Part shown: positions 34,870 through 43,906 of the stretch, in pieces
How positions within the stretch are numbered: the first letter of the stretch is position 1
Layout: every line of letters begins with the position of its first letter
Source: UBA3064 sp023258775
Lineage (GTDB): Bacteria; Pseudomonadota; Gammaproteobacteria; Burkholderiales; Burkholderiaceae_E
Assembly (NCBI GenBank): GCA_044355655.1
Contig: JBIKXS010000001.1
Span: 1 to 64,000 of the forward strand
Direction of reading: 5' to 3'
DNA length: 64,000 nt
Notes under the pieces: model-generated
Seen by the model: only the letters and a program-made list of their open reading frames with translations
The model's database searches: none
What the model was told of the DNA's origin: nothing
Program-made: the position numbers and the translations under genes

Positions 34870-35520
34870 GTGATCACATCTATCGGAAAGAAGAGGCAAA
34901 GCCTCAAAGCAAGATCCACCACAACGACCGGCCTTGCCCAAAAGGTCAAGCCTATGCCTGAGGCGCGCAGCCTAAAGCCAAAAGCTAAAGCAAGTAAGGG
35001 GGAGAAGCTTGACACAGGCTTAGCTGAAAAAAACCGGCAGGATGCTGCGCTAGCTCAACACGATGTGTTGGCCAAGGAGGTCCTTGGACAGTTTCGCTCA
35101 ATCTTTGCAGCGGTGAGGACCCATTTTGCCCGGGTAGAGAAGGCCGTTGGCATTGGCGGTGCTCAGGTCTGGGCACTCGCATTAATTGAGGCCTCACCGG
35201 GTGCAAGCCTCGGGGAAATTGCTGCGGGGATGGATATTCATCAAAGCACGGCAAGCAACCTTGTGCGCTTGCTGATGGAGGGTGGCTTTATCGAATCGCT
35301 CCGATCGGGCGATGATCGTCGTAAGGTCGAACTCAGGATTACTGCAAAAGGGCGGCAGCTCTTGCGCAAAGCGCCCAAACCATATACCGGAGTCTTACCT
35401 CATGCGCTGGCTGCATTACCCGCTAATCAGCTCAAGGGCTTGCGTAGTGCTTTAATGGCGGTAAGCCATGAGCTTAATGTAGCGCCAGCGCTGGCTAAAA
35501 AGCCTCTGGCAACCTTGTGA
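34870..35520 (+). CDS. MarR-family transcriptional regulator with long basic N-terminus
   Basis: A 216-residue regulator. Residues about 75-200 form the MarR winged helix: AQVWALALIEASPGASLGEI, IHQSTASNLVRLLMEGGFIE for the recognition helix, and the wing SGDDRRKVELRITAKG. The first 60 residues are lysine-rich and lack structure, which is unusual for MarR proteins and could add DNA binding. The start GTG 34870 is weakly supported; an internal start near residue 30 would shorten this tail. Its 3' end overlaps the convergent hydrolase gene by 26 bases. Confidence 0.8.
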   Translation: MITSIGKKRQSLKARSTTTTGLAQKVKPMPEARSLKPKAKASKGEKLDTGLAEKNRQDAALAQHDVLAKEVLGQFRSIFAAVRTHFARVEKAVGIGGAQVWALALIEASPGASLGEIAAGMDIHQSTASNLVRLLMEGGFIESLRSGDDRRKVELRITAKGRQLLRKAPKPYTGVLPHALAALPANQLKGLRSALMAVSHELNVAPALAKKPLATL

Positions 35521-36379
35521 CTGCCAGATCCATCCAGTCAGCAATTTTGTTCAAAACTCGTTCTTTTTCTGGATCGTTAAGCATTTCATGAAGCATCGTT
35601 GACTCGCGATGAACGCTGACCAGATCGGGCGATAAGAGACTCGCGAATCGCTCGCTGACCCTGTTATTGACCATGCTGTCTTTAGTTGCCAAAAGCATTA
35701 GCAGCGGTATGGCCCAATCACGAGCAAATTGATCGCATCGCTGGGACGTCCTTAGCATCCATCCGGCGAGTCGTATGGAAATCTTTCGGTGCACAAGCGG
35801 ATCATCCACATATGCTTGGGTTACCGCCTTGTCTCGGCATAGGTCCTTGACGTCGATGCCATTATCCAAGCACAAGTTTGGCGCAACAAAGGGTAGCGTG
35901 TTGAGTAGGCCCGTTTGAATCCCGCTCAGATGAATTCCTAAGGCTGGCGAACTCAACACGGTGGCGCGTACGTCTGGCATCTGCTCACGTGCCGTGGCAA
36001 TCGCTTTGGTGACCACTAAGCCGCCAAGGCTGTGTCCAAGCAGGATCAAAGGCAATTCCTGCGCGATTTTGCTCGGCATTTCTGCAATCACATGCTGCGA
36101 AACATGCACGAGGCCTTCAACAAGAGCGTCCGGAAAAGGGATCTTTCCACGTTCGCCGTCTGATAAGCCATGACCAAGGTGGTCATATCCGACACAAATC
36201 CAACCCTCTTGTTGGAAAAAATGTGCGGTTTCACTGTAACGTCCCATATGCTCGCCGAGTCCGTGGACCAGCAAGAGTACGCCTTTTGGTTGGGATGGCA
36301 ATGTTGAGAACCATCGATAAACAGCAAGATTGCCCTGAGGCCAGGGAAGCGTTTCAATCGTTGGAGAGGAAGCATTCAT
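35495..36379 (-). CDS. Alpha/beta hydrolase, monoacylglycerol lipase-like
   Basis: A 294-residue serine hydrolase. LLVHGLGEHMGRYSETAHFF is the oxyanion-hole block typical of monoacylglycerol lipase and Hydrolase_4 proteins. The nucleophile elbow is LILLGHSLGGLVVTKAI (G-H-S-L-G) near residue 115, an aspartate lies in LLMLLATKDSMVNN, and the histidine in STMLHEMLNDPEKE completes the triad. No signal peptide is seen, so it is cytoplasmic. It lies back-to-back with rmuC, sharing a 36-bp intergenic gap, and overlaps the MarR gene at its 3' end. Confidence 0.88.
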   Translation of the reverse strand: MNASSPTIETLPWPQGNLAVYRWFSTLPSQPKGVLLLVHGLGEHMGRYSETAHFFQQEGWICVGYDHLGHGLSDGERGKIPFPDALVEGLVHVSQHVIAEMPSKIAQELPLILLGHSLGGLVVTKAIATAREQMPDVRATVLSSPALGIHLSGIQTGLLNTLPFVAPNLCLDNGIDVKDLCRDKAVTQAYVDDPLVHRKISIRLAGWMLRTSQRCDQFARDWAIPLLMLLATKDSMVNNRVSERFASLLSPDLVSVHRESTMLHEMLNDPEKERVLNKIADWMDLAVTRLPEAF

Positions 36380-36415
36380 AGAGAAAGTTTATGGGTTTAT
36401 TAAGGAGTTTGTGTT

Positions 36416-37705
36416 TTGCTTGCTGAATTTGGATCGGCATTTGTCATGATATTCGGCGTCGCCCTGGGCGCCTGTATAGGTTACTGGGTTCGCTCCTTGA
36501 TTGCGCGTTCGCAGCAAGATGCATTGAGAATACAGCTCGAGTCTGAATCCGTAGCAACAAAAAAGGTTCAAGTTGAGCGAGAAAAAGTATTTGAGCAGAA
36601 CCGGCAACTCCTCCAGGACCAATTCAAGCTACTTGCCGCGCAAATCCTTGAAGATCGTGCCCAGCAATTCAGTTCGCAAAGTGAGCAACAACTTGGTCGC
36701 CTGATTGAGCCTTTGAGGGAACGGATGTTGGAGTTTCGTGCCAAATTGGAAGAGACCCAACTTAAAGATAGCGAACGCCAAGCGCTGCTGAGGGCCGAAT
36801 TGACACAACTTAAAACACTCAATCAACAGATGTCTCAAGAGGCGCATCGACTTTCGACTGCCCTTCAAGGCCAGTCAAAAATGCAGGGGCATTGGGGCGA
36901 GTTGGTGCTTGCGAATGTCTTGGAGCGTTCTGGTTTGCGAGATGGCATTGATTTTAAAAAGGAAGTTAGCTTTCAGACCGATAAGGTAAGAAAACGCCCT
37001 GACGCAATCATCTACTTGCCACAGAATAAACATATAGTCATTGATGCGAAGGTATCGCTCAATGCGTATACGCGCTATATCAACGCGGACGATGAGCAGA
37101 TCAGGCAGATCGCGATTCAAGAACATTTGCGCGCAATTTCTGATCGTATTCAAGAGTTGTCCGCTCGTACATACCATGAATTGCCAGGCCTAAACACACC
37201 AGAAATCGTGTTTATGTTTATGCCTATCGAGTCAGCTTTTGCCGATGCAATGCGCGCCGATCCCAATCTTTTTCAGCAAGCGCTTGATCGGCAGATAGTC
37301 ATCGCAACGCCAACTACCTTGTTGACGAGCCTTCAAATTGTGCGTCAGCTGTGGCGATTTGAAGATCAACACCAACATAGCGCTGAGCTTGCTGATCGCG
37401 CCTCAAAGGTTTACAAGAAACTTGTGTCATTCGTGTCAAGTTTGGAGGCGGTAGGACAGTCACTTGATCGAGCGCGCGAAAGCTACGATAAGGCAATGGG
37501 TCAACTCGTTTCGGGGAAAGGTAATTTGATTCAGCTGGCCAAGGATTTTGAGCGGCTTGGCATTGCCGTGCAGACGAGCCTACCTGATGCACTGGTTCAA
37601 CGTGCCGAGCTTGAGCTTGAGCATACAGTATCGACTTCGGCAGTGGGATCCGAATCGACATTAACGCCGTCATCGGCATCAGACGATCAAACGCGAACCT
37701 ATTGA
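36416..37705 (+). CDS. rmuC: DNA recombination protein RmuC
   Basis: A 429-residue protein. An N-terminal membrane segment (SAFVMIFGVALGACIGYWV) is followed by a coiled coil to about residue 155. The nuclease-like domain has QGHWGELVLANVLERSGL and the KRPDAIIYLPQNKHIVIDAK block (PD-(D/E)XK-type), ending MPIESAFADAM. RmuC limits recombination between short inverted repeats. It starts at TTG 36416, behind AAGGAG with an eight-base gap. All expected parts are present. Confidence 0.92.
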   Translation: MLAEFGSAFVMIFGVALGACIGYWVRSLIARSQQDALRIQLESESVATKKVQVEREKVFEQNRQLLQDQFKLLAAQILEDRAQQFSSQSEQQLGRLIEPLRERMLEFRAKLEETQLKDSERQALLRAELTQLKTLNQQMSQEAHRLSTALQGQSKMQGHWGELVLANVLERSGLRDGIDFKKEVSFQTDKVRKRPDAIIYLPQNKHIVIDAKVSLNAYTRYINADDEQIRQIAIQEHLRAISDRIQELSARTYHELPGLNTPEIVFMFMPIESAFADAMRADPNLFQQALDRQIVIATPTTLLTSLQIVRQLWRFEDQHQHSAELADRASKVYKKLVSFVSSLEAVGQSLDRARESYDKAMGQLVSGKGNLIQLAKDFERLGIAVQTSLPDALVQRAELELEHTVSTSAVGSESTLTPSSASDDQTRTY

Positions 37706-37726
37706 CATACAGTCTGGAGATGAACA

Positions 37727-39442
37727 ATGCATGATCTTGTTATCCGCGATGCACGTGTAGTTGACGGCAGTGGGCGGGCAGCCTTCGATGCTGATGTTGG
37801 TATCAGCGGCTCAACCATTATGGAAATAGGATCGATAAAGTCGGCAGCTAAGCGTGAAATTCGCGCCTCAGGCCGCTACCTGATGCCAGGTTGGGTCGAT
37901 ATTCACACCCATTATGACGGGCAGGCACTCTGGGATCCGTATTTAAGTCCCTCCGGTTGGCACGGCGTGACAACGGCGATCATGGGTAACTGTGGTGTCG
38001 GATTTGCACCCCTGCGGGAAATCCAACGTGATTGGGCCATCGAACTGATGGAAGGTGTTGAGGACATCCCAGGTGCCGTGTTGCGTGAAGGGGTTCGGTT
38101 CACCTGGGAGGATTTTCCTGGCTACCTCGATGCACTTGATCAGGTCCCTCACGCCATGGATATCGGGACACAGGTGCCACATGCTGCAGTACGTGTTTAT
38201 GTGATGGGCGATCGAGGGCGTCGTCGAGAGAAGGCGAGCAGTGAAGATTTGCAAACCATGAAGCTCGTGGTCAAACAAGCCATCGAGGCTGGCGCACTTG
38301 GATTTTCAAGTTCTAGAGCGCTTGTTCACAAATCGAGTCGCGGCGAGGCGGTTCCAAGCCTTGACGTTTCGGGTGATGAGTATCGTGCCATTGCCTATGG
38401 TCTTGCCGAGGCAGGAAAGGGTGTAATTCAGATGATTTCCGATTTCAGCGATTTGCATAGCGAATTCGGGATCATGAAGGATGCTGCGGCCATCAGTGGC
38501 AGGCCCTTATCGTTTACCTTGCTTGAGCAGGGACAGTATCCCGACCGATGGCGAGAGATTCTGGGCATGGTCGATCAAGCCCAGGCACAGGGCTTGAACA
38601 TGCGCGCTCAGGTGGCCTGTCGACCAATTGGATTAATGCTTGGATTGCAGTGTTCAATGAGTCCATTTATGAACGCCCAAGCCTATCGTGCGCTTGCACA
38701 TCTTGACTTACCGCAGCGGGTGGCCGCGCTTCGCGATCCAACAGTAAAGGCTGCCATTCTTGCCGACACACCAACACCTGATACGTTGCGTTTGCAACGA
38801 CTTTGTCTGGCACACGATCGCCACTTTCCTTTACATGAGCACTTCACCTATGAGCCTGAACCTTCGGAAAGCGTTGCTGCTTTAGCGCAAGCCGAGGCAA
38901 GGGATCCACGAGAATTTATGTATGACTTTATGCTGAAAAACGAAGGCAAACAGTTGTTCTACTTTCCGCTGCATAACTATGAGCACGGCGATCTTGAGTC
39001 TGTGAGAACCATGATGACGCATCCATACAGTTTGCTGGGCTTGGGTGATGGTGGTGCCCATAATGGGTATATCTGCGATTCGAGTTTTCCAACTTTTTTG
39101 ATTACCCATTGGGCGCGTGATCGGAAGCGGGGAGCGCAGCTTCGTCTTGAAGACTTGGTTCGAGCGCAAAGTTATAACAATGCGCAAGCCCTTGGTCTTC
39201 GGGACAGAGGTTTGATTGCCACTGGGATGAAGGCGGATCTTAATCTGGTTGATTTTGAGCGGCTCCGATTAACGATGCCTGAGCAGGTTAGCGACCTACC
39301 GGGCGGGGGCAGGCGCTTTATACAGCGATCCGAAGGCTATGATTACACCCTGGTCAGCGGCGTTATGGTCTATGAGCACGGGCAGGCGACTGGTGCAATG
39401 CCCGGTCGTTTGATTAGGGGGGCTCGGGTGTCTCGGCATTAA
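37727..39442 (+). CDS. N-acyl-D-amino-acid deacylase family amidohydrolase
   Basis: A 571-residue zinc amidohydrolase. The metal block is WVDIHTHYDGQALWDP, followed by TAIMGNCGVGFAPL, which are characteristic of D-aminoacylases and related enzymes. SLLGLGDGGAHNGYICD carries the catalytic aspartate near the C-terminus. These enzymes hydrolyse N-acylated D-amino acids; some homologues act on other amides, so the substrate is uncertain. The ATG lies 21 bases after the rmuC stop, but functional linkage to rmuC is not evident. The 3' end is overlapped by a short minus-strand frame. Confidence 0.88.
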   Translation: MHDLVIRDARVVDGSGRAAFDADVGISGSTIMEIGSIKSAAKREIRASGRYLMPGWVDIHTHYDGQALWDPYLSPSGWHGVTTAIMGNCGVGFAPLREIQRDWAIELMEGVEDIPGAVLREGVRFTWEDFPGYLDALDQVPHAMDIGTQVPHAAVRVYVMGDRGRRREKASSEDLQTMKLVVKQAIEAGALGFSSSRALVHKSSRGEAVPSLDVSGDEYRAIAYGLAEAGKGVIQMISDFSDLHSEFGIMKDAAAISGRPLSFTLLEQGQYPDRWREILGMVDQAQAQGLNMRAQVACRPIGLMLGLQCSMSPFMNAQAYRALAHLDLPQRVAALRDPTVKAAILADTPTPDTLRLQRLCLAHDRHFPLHEHFTYEPEPSESVAALAQAEARDPREFMYDFMLKNEGKQLFYFPLHNYEHGDLESVRTMMTHPYSLLGLGDGGAHNGYICDSSFPTFLITHWARDRKRGAQLRLEDLVRAQSYNNAQALGLRDRGLIATGMKADLNLVDFERLRLTMPEQVSDLPGGGRRFIQRSEGYDYTLVSGVMVYEHGQATGAMPGRLIRGARVSRH

Positions 39443-39565
39443 AGCGAGATGGTCACGGTTATGATTCGCATAGTGAAATGCAATCGTTGAAATCGACCAC
39501 CAACAGCAAAGACCCAACACAAGTGTGAGGCCGATCCCGGATAAGCGCTTTGTTTTTTCAAGCAT
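39296..39565 (-). CDS. Doubtful small membrane-like protein
   Basis: An 89-residue frame beginning MLEKTKRLSGIGLTLVLGL, with one hydrophobic segment after a basic start, like a signal peptide or membrane anchor. It has a strong AAGGAG seven bases before the ATG. Against it, 147 bases overlap the end of the deacylase gene on the other strand and the C-terminal half looks unlike protein. The real product, if any, could be limited to the first 50 residues. Confidence 0.3.
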   Translation of the reverse strand: MLEKTKRLSGIGLTLVLGLCCWWSISTIAFHYANHNRDHLALMPRHPSPPNQTTGHCTSRLPVLIDHNAADQGVIIAFGSLYKAPAPAR

Positions 39566-39609
39566 GAGATGCTCCTTGTTGTATCGAGAGTCATGTCATG
39601 CTAAACATT

Positions 39610-39634
39610 AGGTGGCTCAAAACCTGAGCCACCT
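39610..39634. terminator. 10-bp hairpin after the WYL regulator gene
   Basis: AGGTGGCTCA (39610-39619) pairs with TGAGCCACCT (39625-39634). It lies seven bases beyond the WYL gene end on the minus strand. No good T run follows, so it may be a weak or factor-assisted terminator. Confidence 0.4.
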
Positions 39635-39641
39635 ATTCATC

Positions 39642-40631
39642 CTAGCTAAGTTTTCTTTGTACGTACAGGGCCCTCGCTTTTGCCAGGGTCTCAATGAGCT
39701 TGCGGCGAAGTATTTGAGGTCGAATCACCTCCACTTGATCGCCATGGCGCAAAACATCCATGATAAGTTCGCGATCGTCGCTGTAGGGCACGTCAAGCAA
39801 AAGGTAGCCATCTTTATCGATCGTTTGCTTTTGCTGGGGATGCCATTGTTCGCTTCGAACCCAGCGTGCTCGTTCGGGGGAAAATCTTAGGCGGGCGGTA
39901 GCGATGACAGCACCCGAAAAAATGCCGTAACCCCCGACAGCATGATCGTCGAGCTGCTTTTCAGATAATTCTTTGCAGCTTTGCGTGAGGGTCTGGCAGT
40001 CCAGGATCAGATCCAGGGAAAAACTTCGTAGTCCCTTGCGCAAATGACACCAGGCGTCCAGATACCAGTTTTCTCGATAGAGAATCAAGCGTTGCGGAGA
40101 AATCTTGCGTTCACTCAAGGCTTGTTTGCTGCGAGATTCATAGCGAATCAGCAGGCGTTTGCGCTCCAATAGCGCTTTCCCAATCTGTTGAAAGGCACGA
40201 AGTTGACTCGTTCGTTTGCCATGGGCGATTAAGCGCAGACGCTTGCGAAGTTCGTCGCGCGGTGTCTGGCTGCCACCAAGCGTGGTTTCCACGCGATCGA
40301 TCAGCGGATTCAAATGTGGGCCGATGAAACCGGCCTGATCGAGCTGTAATAGCATGCTGTGCATTGTGATTAGGGCGAGCGCCTCTTGTTGGTTGAACCA
40401 CAAGCCAGGGAGCTCAAACCGCGGTCCTACCGAGCCTTGGGGTTCAAGCTGATAGGCGCGTTCAAAGGCTTTGTAGACAATCGGCGCATGGAATCGATCG
40501 CGCAGGATTTCAAGATCGCGCTTAAAGGTCGCACGGGAAATCTCAAGTTCACGCAAGAAACTTGCAATCGGCACCTTGCCCCGAACCTGTAACATATCCC
40601 TAATCCGGTAAAGTCGATCGAGTTGGTTCAT
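39642..40631 (-). CDS. WYL-domain transcriptional regulator (HTH_11)
   Basis: A 329-residue regulator. The N-terminal winged helix is MNQLDRLYRIRDMLQVRGKV with ELEISRATFKRDLEILRD as recognition helix. The WYL domain (RLILYRENWYLDAWCHLRKG, LRSFSLDLI) is near residues 165-200, and a C-terminal extension (DVLRHGDQVEVIRPQILRR) follows. WYL proteins bind nucleic-acid or nucleotide ligands and often regulate DNA-damage or defence genes. ATG 40631 is chosen because family members start with this motif; 40658 is also open. It is divergent from the Bug receptor gene at 40745. Confidence 0.88.
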   Translation of the reverse strand: MNQLDRLYRIRDMLQVRGKVPIASFLRELEISRATFKRDLEILRDRFHAPIVYKAFERAYQLEPQGSVGPRFELPGLWFNQQEALALITMHSMLLQLDQAGFIGPHLNPLIDRVETTLGGSQTPRDELRKRLRLIAHGKRTSQLRAFQQIGKALLERKRLLIRYESRSKQALSERKISPQRLILYRENWYLDAWCHLRKGLRSFSLDLILDCQTLTQSCKELSEKQLDDHAVGGYGIFSGAVIATARLRFSPERARWVRSEQWHPQQKQTIDKDGYLLLDVPYSDDRELIMDVLRHGDQVEVIRPQILRRKLIETLAKARALYVQRKLS

Positions 40632-40744
40632 GTCAAGACCGTGGTGAAGATGACGCATTATTGCCTGAACAATCCAGACTTGGTCTCGATCGATGAAAGT
40701 TCCAAATCAAGGCTTTTTGCTTGTACAACAACGTGGAGATCGTG

Positions 40745-41716
40745 ATGAATCGTCGCAATGCGCTTCAGGTCATTTCAGCCGCAGTAGCTGCTGCAAGCCT
40801 GCCAGTTTCGGTGTGGGGGCAAAGCTACCCAAGCAAGAGTATCCGCCTTGTCGTTCCATTTCCTGCAGGATCTACAACCGATATGGTGGCTAGAACTTAT
40901 AGCGTACAGGTGTCACAGGCGCTTGGCCAACCCATTGTGGTTGAAAACAAAGCCGGTGCTGACGGCTTGATAGCAGGCCAGGAAGTAAGCCGGGCAAGCG
41001 GCGATGGATACACCTTGTTTTTGGCCACCAACAGTCCGATGGCGGCGGGCCCTGCGATGAAGAAAAATCCGCCTTACGATCCCTTGAAGGATTTTTCTCC
41101 GATCGCTGATTTGGGGCGTTATACCTTTTTTATGGTAGTTCACCCTAGCGTTCCAGCGAACAGCTTGGCTGACTTGGTCAAACTCGCCAAAGAATCACCT
41201 GGTAAGTTGAGCTACGCAACCGGCAATACAACCGGTATTTTGGGCGTGGCACAGTTCTGTTCGCTTGCAGGCATCCAGATGACCCATGTGCCCTATAAAG
41301 GCGAACCCCAGGCGATGCTCGATTTACTTGCAGGGCGCGTGCAAGCAATGATGGTCTCCTCCGGCACATCGATCGCTCACTTGCGAGAGGGTAAGATTCG
41401 CGCACTTGCCGTAGCGACGGCGAGCAGAAGCCCGCTCCTGCCAAACGTGCCGACTATGGTCGAGGCAGGCGTGAGTAAGTTCACGATTACGTCCTGGGCC
41501 GCAGTTTACGGTCCCCCCAATATGCCCAAAGCAATTGTTGAGCGGCTTAACAAAGAGTTTATGGCAGCAGCGCAGCGCCCTGAGGTGAAGGCGGCAATGG
41601 AAAAGATCGCTTTTATCCAAACTGGTTCCACGCCAGAAGGGCTTGCGGCACATACGAAGGAGCAATACGACTCGTACCGCGCTGCGCTACGTGCTGCCGG
41701 CATTGAGCCGGAGTGA
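40745..41716 (+). CDS. Bug-family periplasmic solute receptor (1)
   Basis: A 323-residue tripartite tricarboxylate transporter receptor. A signal peptide of about 27 residues (MNRRNALQVISAAVAAASLP) precedes SYPSKSIRLVVPFPAGSTTD, the family's ligand-loop block, then FGQ-like GQPIVVENKAGADGLIAGQE and PYDPLKDFSPIADL. No TctA/TctB membrane genes lie near, which is common for Bug receptors. The ATG at 40745 is preceded by GGAGA. The ligand cannot be predicted. The SDR operon follows after 35 bases, which may indicate linked metabolism. Confidence 0.9.
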   Translation: MNRRNALQVISAAVAAASLPVSVWGQSYPSKSIRLVVPFPAGSTTDMVARTYSVQVSQALGQPIVVENKAGADGLIAGQEVSRASGDGYTLFLATNSPMAAGPAMKKNPPYDPLKDFSPIADLGRYTFFMVVHPSVPANSLADLVKLAKESPGKLSYATGNTTGILGVAQFCSLAGIQMTHVPYKGEPQAMLDLLAGRVQAMMVSSGTSIAHLREGKIRALAVATASRSPLLPNVPTMVEAGVSKFTITSWAAVYGPPNMPKAIVERLNKEFMAAAQRPEVKAAMEKIAFIQTGSTPEGLAAHTKEQYDSYRAALRAAGIEPE

Positions 41717-41751
41717 TTTACCGACCTTGATCAAGTAAGGAGTTTCAAGCG

Positions 41752-42618
41752 ATGCAAATCAGGCAGTTGCGGGAGAATCAGGCTAGCGCCTTGCAAGACA
41801 AAGCTGGCGCAAGGCGGAATGATCAACAAAGCCAATCGCTAGGGCTTGCAATTGTTACAGGCGCAGGATCAGGCATCGGAGCTGCGATTGCATTGCAACT
41901 TGCACAGGACGGCTACGCGCTTGGCATCATTGATTTGCGCGAGGCTGCTGCCAAGGAGGTGGCGGCGGTAATCCAGGGCCGAGGAGGACTTGCAAGCGCT
42001 AGTGCTGCCGATGTTAGTAATTCTATTGAGCTAGGCCAAGCGATCGATGCATGCGTTCGTAGCATGGGAACGCTTGAGGTCATGGTCAATAACGCAGGGG
42101 TACTCGATGGCTACTTTGATGTGCATGACATGGACGAAACGATCTGGCGACGTGTGATCGATGTCAATTTAACCAGCGTTTTTATCGGTTCGAAAAAGGC
42201 TCTCGAGCACATGTTGCCGCAAAGTCGCGGTGCAATTATCAACATGGCCTCGGTCGCCGGCCTAAACGGAACCGGAGGTGGCGCTGCTTATATTGCTGCA
42301 AAGCACGGTGTTGTAGGTATTACAAGGCAGATGGCCGTTCGCTACGGCGCCATGGGTATAAGGGTAAACAGTGTTTGTCCGGGGGCCATACCAACGGCTC
42401 TGCGTGAACACTCGCAAGCGATTCTAGGGCCTGATGTCCCTGATATGAGCCAACGTGGCGTTGCGGTTAACGACGATCAGGTTCGCGCATTGGTGCCCAT
42501 GGGTAAGCGCGGCGATGTGTCAGATATCGCACAAGCGGTCTCTTTTCTAGCTTCTCCAGCTGCTAGCTATATTCAGGGGCATGCCTTAGTGGTTGACGGT
42601 GGCTGGCGCGCAAAGTGA
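41752..42618 (+). CDS. Short-chain dehydrogenase/reductase (SDR)
   Basis: A 288-residue oxidoreductase. The Rossmann motif is IVTGAGSGIGAAIALQLAQ near residue 35, NNAG is in VMVNNAGVLDGYFDVHDMD, the catalytic serine is in AIINMASVAGLNG, and YIAAKHGVVGITRQM carries Y-x-x-x-K. The first 30 residues are an extra extension. Classical SDRs oxidise alcohols or reduce carbonyls with NAD(P)(H); the substrate is not evident. AAGGAG lies nine bases before the ATG. The next gene starts 15 bases after the stop, so it is in an operon. Confidence 0.9.
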   Translation: MQIRQLRENQASALQDKAGARRNDQQSQSLGLAIVTGAGSGIGAAIALQLAQDGYALGIIDLREAAAKEVAAVIQGRGGLASASAADVSNSIELGQAIDACVRSMGTLEVMVNNAGVLDGYFDVHDMDETIWRRVIDVNLTSVFIGSKKALEHMLPQSRGAIINMASVAGLNGTGGGAAYIAAKHGVVGITRQMAVRYGAMGIRVNSVCPGAIPTALREHSQAILGPDVPDMSQRGVAVNDDQVRALVPMGKRGDVSDIAQAVSFLASPAASYIQGHALVVDGGWRAK

Positions 42619-42633
42619 CAGTAGCCAGCGCGC

Positions 42634-43893
42634 ATGAAGCGCGACGGTCTTTCAAAACTACATACAGCACATGTTGTGACTTCGTCCTGTGACACGCTTG
42701 TGGTTGGCGCTGGACCGGCAGGGTCAAGTTGTGCACACTGGTTGGCACGTCATGGTCGCGAGGTCTTGCTTGTTGATCAGCACCGCTTTCCTCGTCACAA
42801 GATTTGTGGCGATGCGCTGATTCCCGATGCACTTGAGGTCTTAGAACGCTTAGGTTTACTGAGCGATGTGATGGCGCATTCGCAAGCCACAGACCATGTG
42901 CGTTGTGTTGCCCCAAGTAAGCATTGGGTTGATTTAAGTGCGCCTATGGCGGTGATTTCGCGTTTTGTACTCGATGAGATTCTCCTTAAGGCTGCCGTGA
43001 AACAGGGCGTTAGGTTTCAGCCCGGTTTGTGTCTTGAGGCGGTTTCGCGAGACCCTAATCGAGCAAGCACTGTGAATGGTGCTTGGTTTCGCAAAGCTGG
43101 CGAGCGTGTTTTTATCCCAGCCAGACAACTTGTACTGGCAACGGGCGCATCGTCGTCGGCACTCGAGGCAGCAGGCGTTACTTATCGGCGCGCACCGAGC
43201 GCTATGGCTATGAGAGCGATTATCAGACACCCTGGCATGCGAAAGGAAGTGGAGGGTTTGCAGATTTTTTGGCATCGGGCGATCAGGCCTGGCTATGCCT
43301 GGCTGTTCCCGATGCAAGACCATACGTATAACCTCGGTGTTGGGGTATTTGATGTCGAAAAAGACTGGCCTAACCAGAAAGTAAATCTACGCAACATTTT
43401 TAATCGTTTACTTGAAGTCAACCCGCTTGTTGCCCGACTGCTGCGGGAAGGTGAGACGATTGGGCAGCTCAAGGGCGCGCCATTACGAAGTGGCCTGTCA
43501 GGTGCCCCGCCTGCCCAGGATGGTTTATTAATTTGTGGCGAGGCGGTAGGTAGTACCTATGGTCTAAGCGGTGAAGGTATCGGGAAAGCCATGGAAACAG
43601 GGCTGATGGCTGCTACGAGTTTGCTGACATCGCATGCACATCAAGGCCTTGAAGCGATGCGCCCCGGCCCCATTTATGAAGCTGCGCTTGACGCTCTACG
43701 AATGCGTTATGCCCAGTATGAGAAGGCAAATCGCATCAATCGTCAGCCTTGGTTTGCCGAGTTACTGATTCGGCTGGCATCGCGGAGTGCGCACTTGCGC
43801 TTTCAAGCTTCGGAAGTGCTTAATGAGCGACGCTCGCCTGAAGACTTAGTCACAATTGGCGGGATACTAGGTATGTTATGGAAAAAATCATGA
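42634..43893 (+). CDS. FAD-dependent reductase, geranylgeranyl reductase family
   Basis: A 419-residue flavoprotein. FAD-binding motif DTLVVGAGPAGSSCAHWLAR near residue 20, then RFPRHKICGDALIPDALEVL (the 'KxCGxxL' block of geranylgeranyl reductase-like proteins) and a second FAD motif LLICGEAVGSTYGLSGEGIG near residue 290. These proteins reduce or oxidise lipid-like or halogenated substrates. The C-terminal part is helical. It follows the SDR gene by 15 bases and precedes the chaperedoxin gene by 13, so the three form an operon; their joint role is unknown. Confidence 0.85.
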   Translation: MKRDGLSKLHTAHVVTSSCDTLVVGAGPAGSSCAHWLARHGREVLLVDQHRFPRHKICGDALIPDALEVLERLGLLSDVMAHSQATDHVRCVAPSKHWVDLSAPMAVISRFVLDEILLKAAVKQGVRFQPGLCLEAVSRDPNRASTVNGAWFRKAGERVFIPARQLVLATGASSSALEAAGVTYRRAPSAMAMRAIIRHPGMRKEVEGLQIFWHRAIRPGYAWLFPMQDHTYNLGVGVFDVEKDWPNQKVNLRNIFNRLLEVNPLVARLLREGETIGQLKGAPLRSGLSGAPPAQDGLLICGEAVGSTYGLSGEGIGKAMETGLMAATSLLTSHAHQGLEAMRPGPIYEAALDALRMRYAQYEKANRINRQPWFAELLIRLASRSAHLRFQASEVLNERRSPEDLVTIGGILGMLWKKS

Positions 43894-43906
43894 TGGAGTC
43901 AGTCAA

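Noticed and set aside
34675..34941. Minus-strand frame of 88 codons that would sit upstream of the orphan terminator
   Set aside because: No ribosome-binding site, overlaps the MarR gene start, and composition is unlike protein. A small RNA explains the terminator better.
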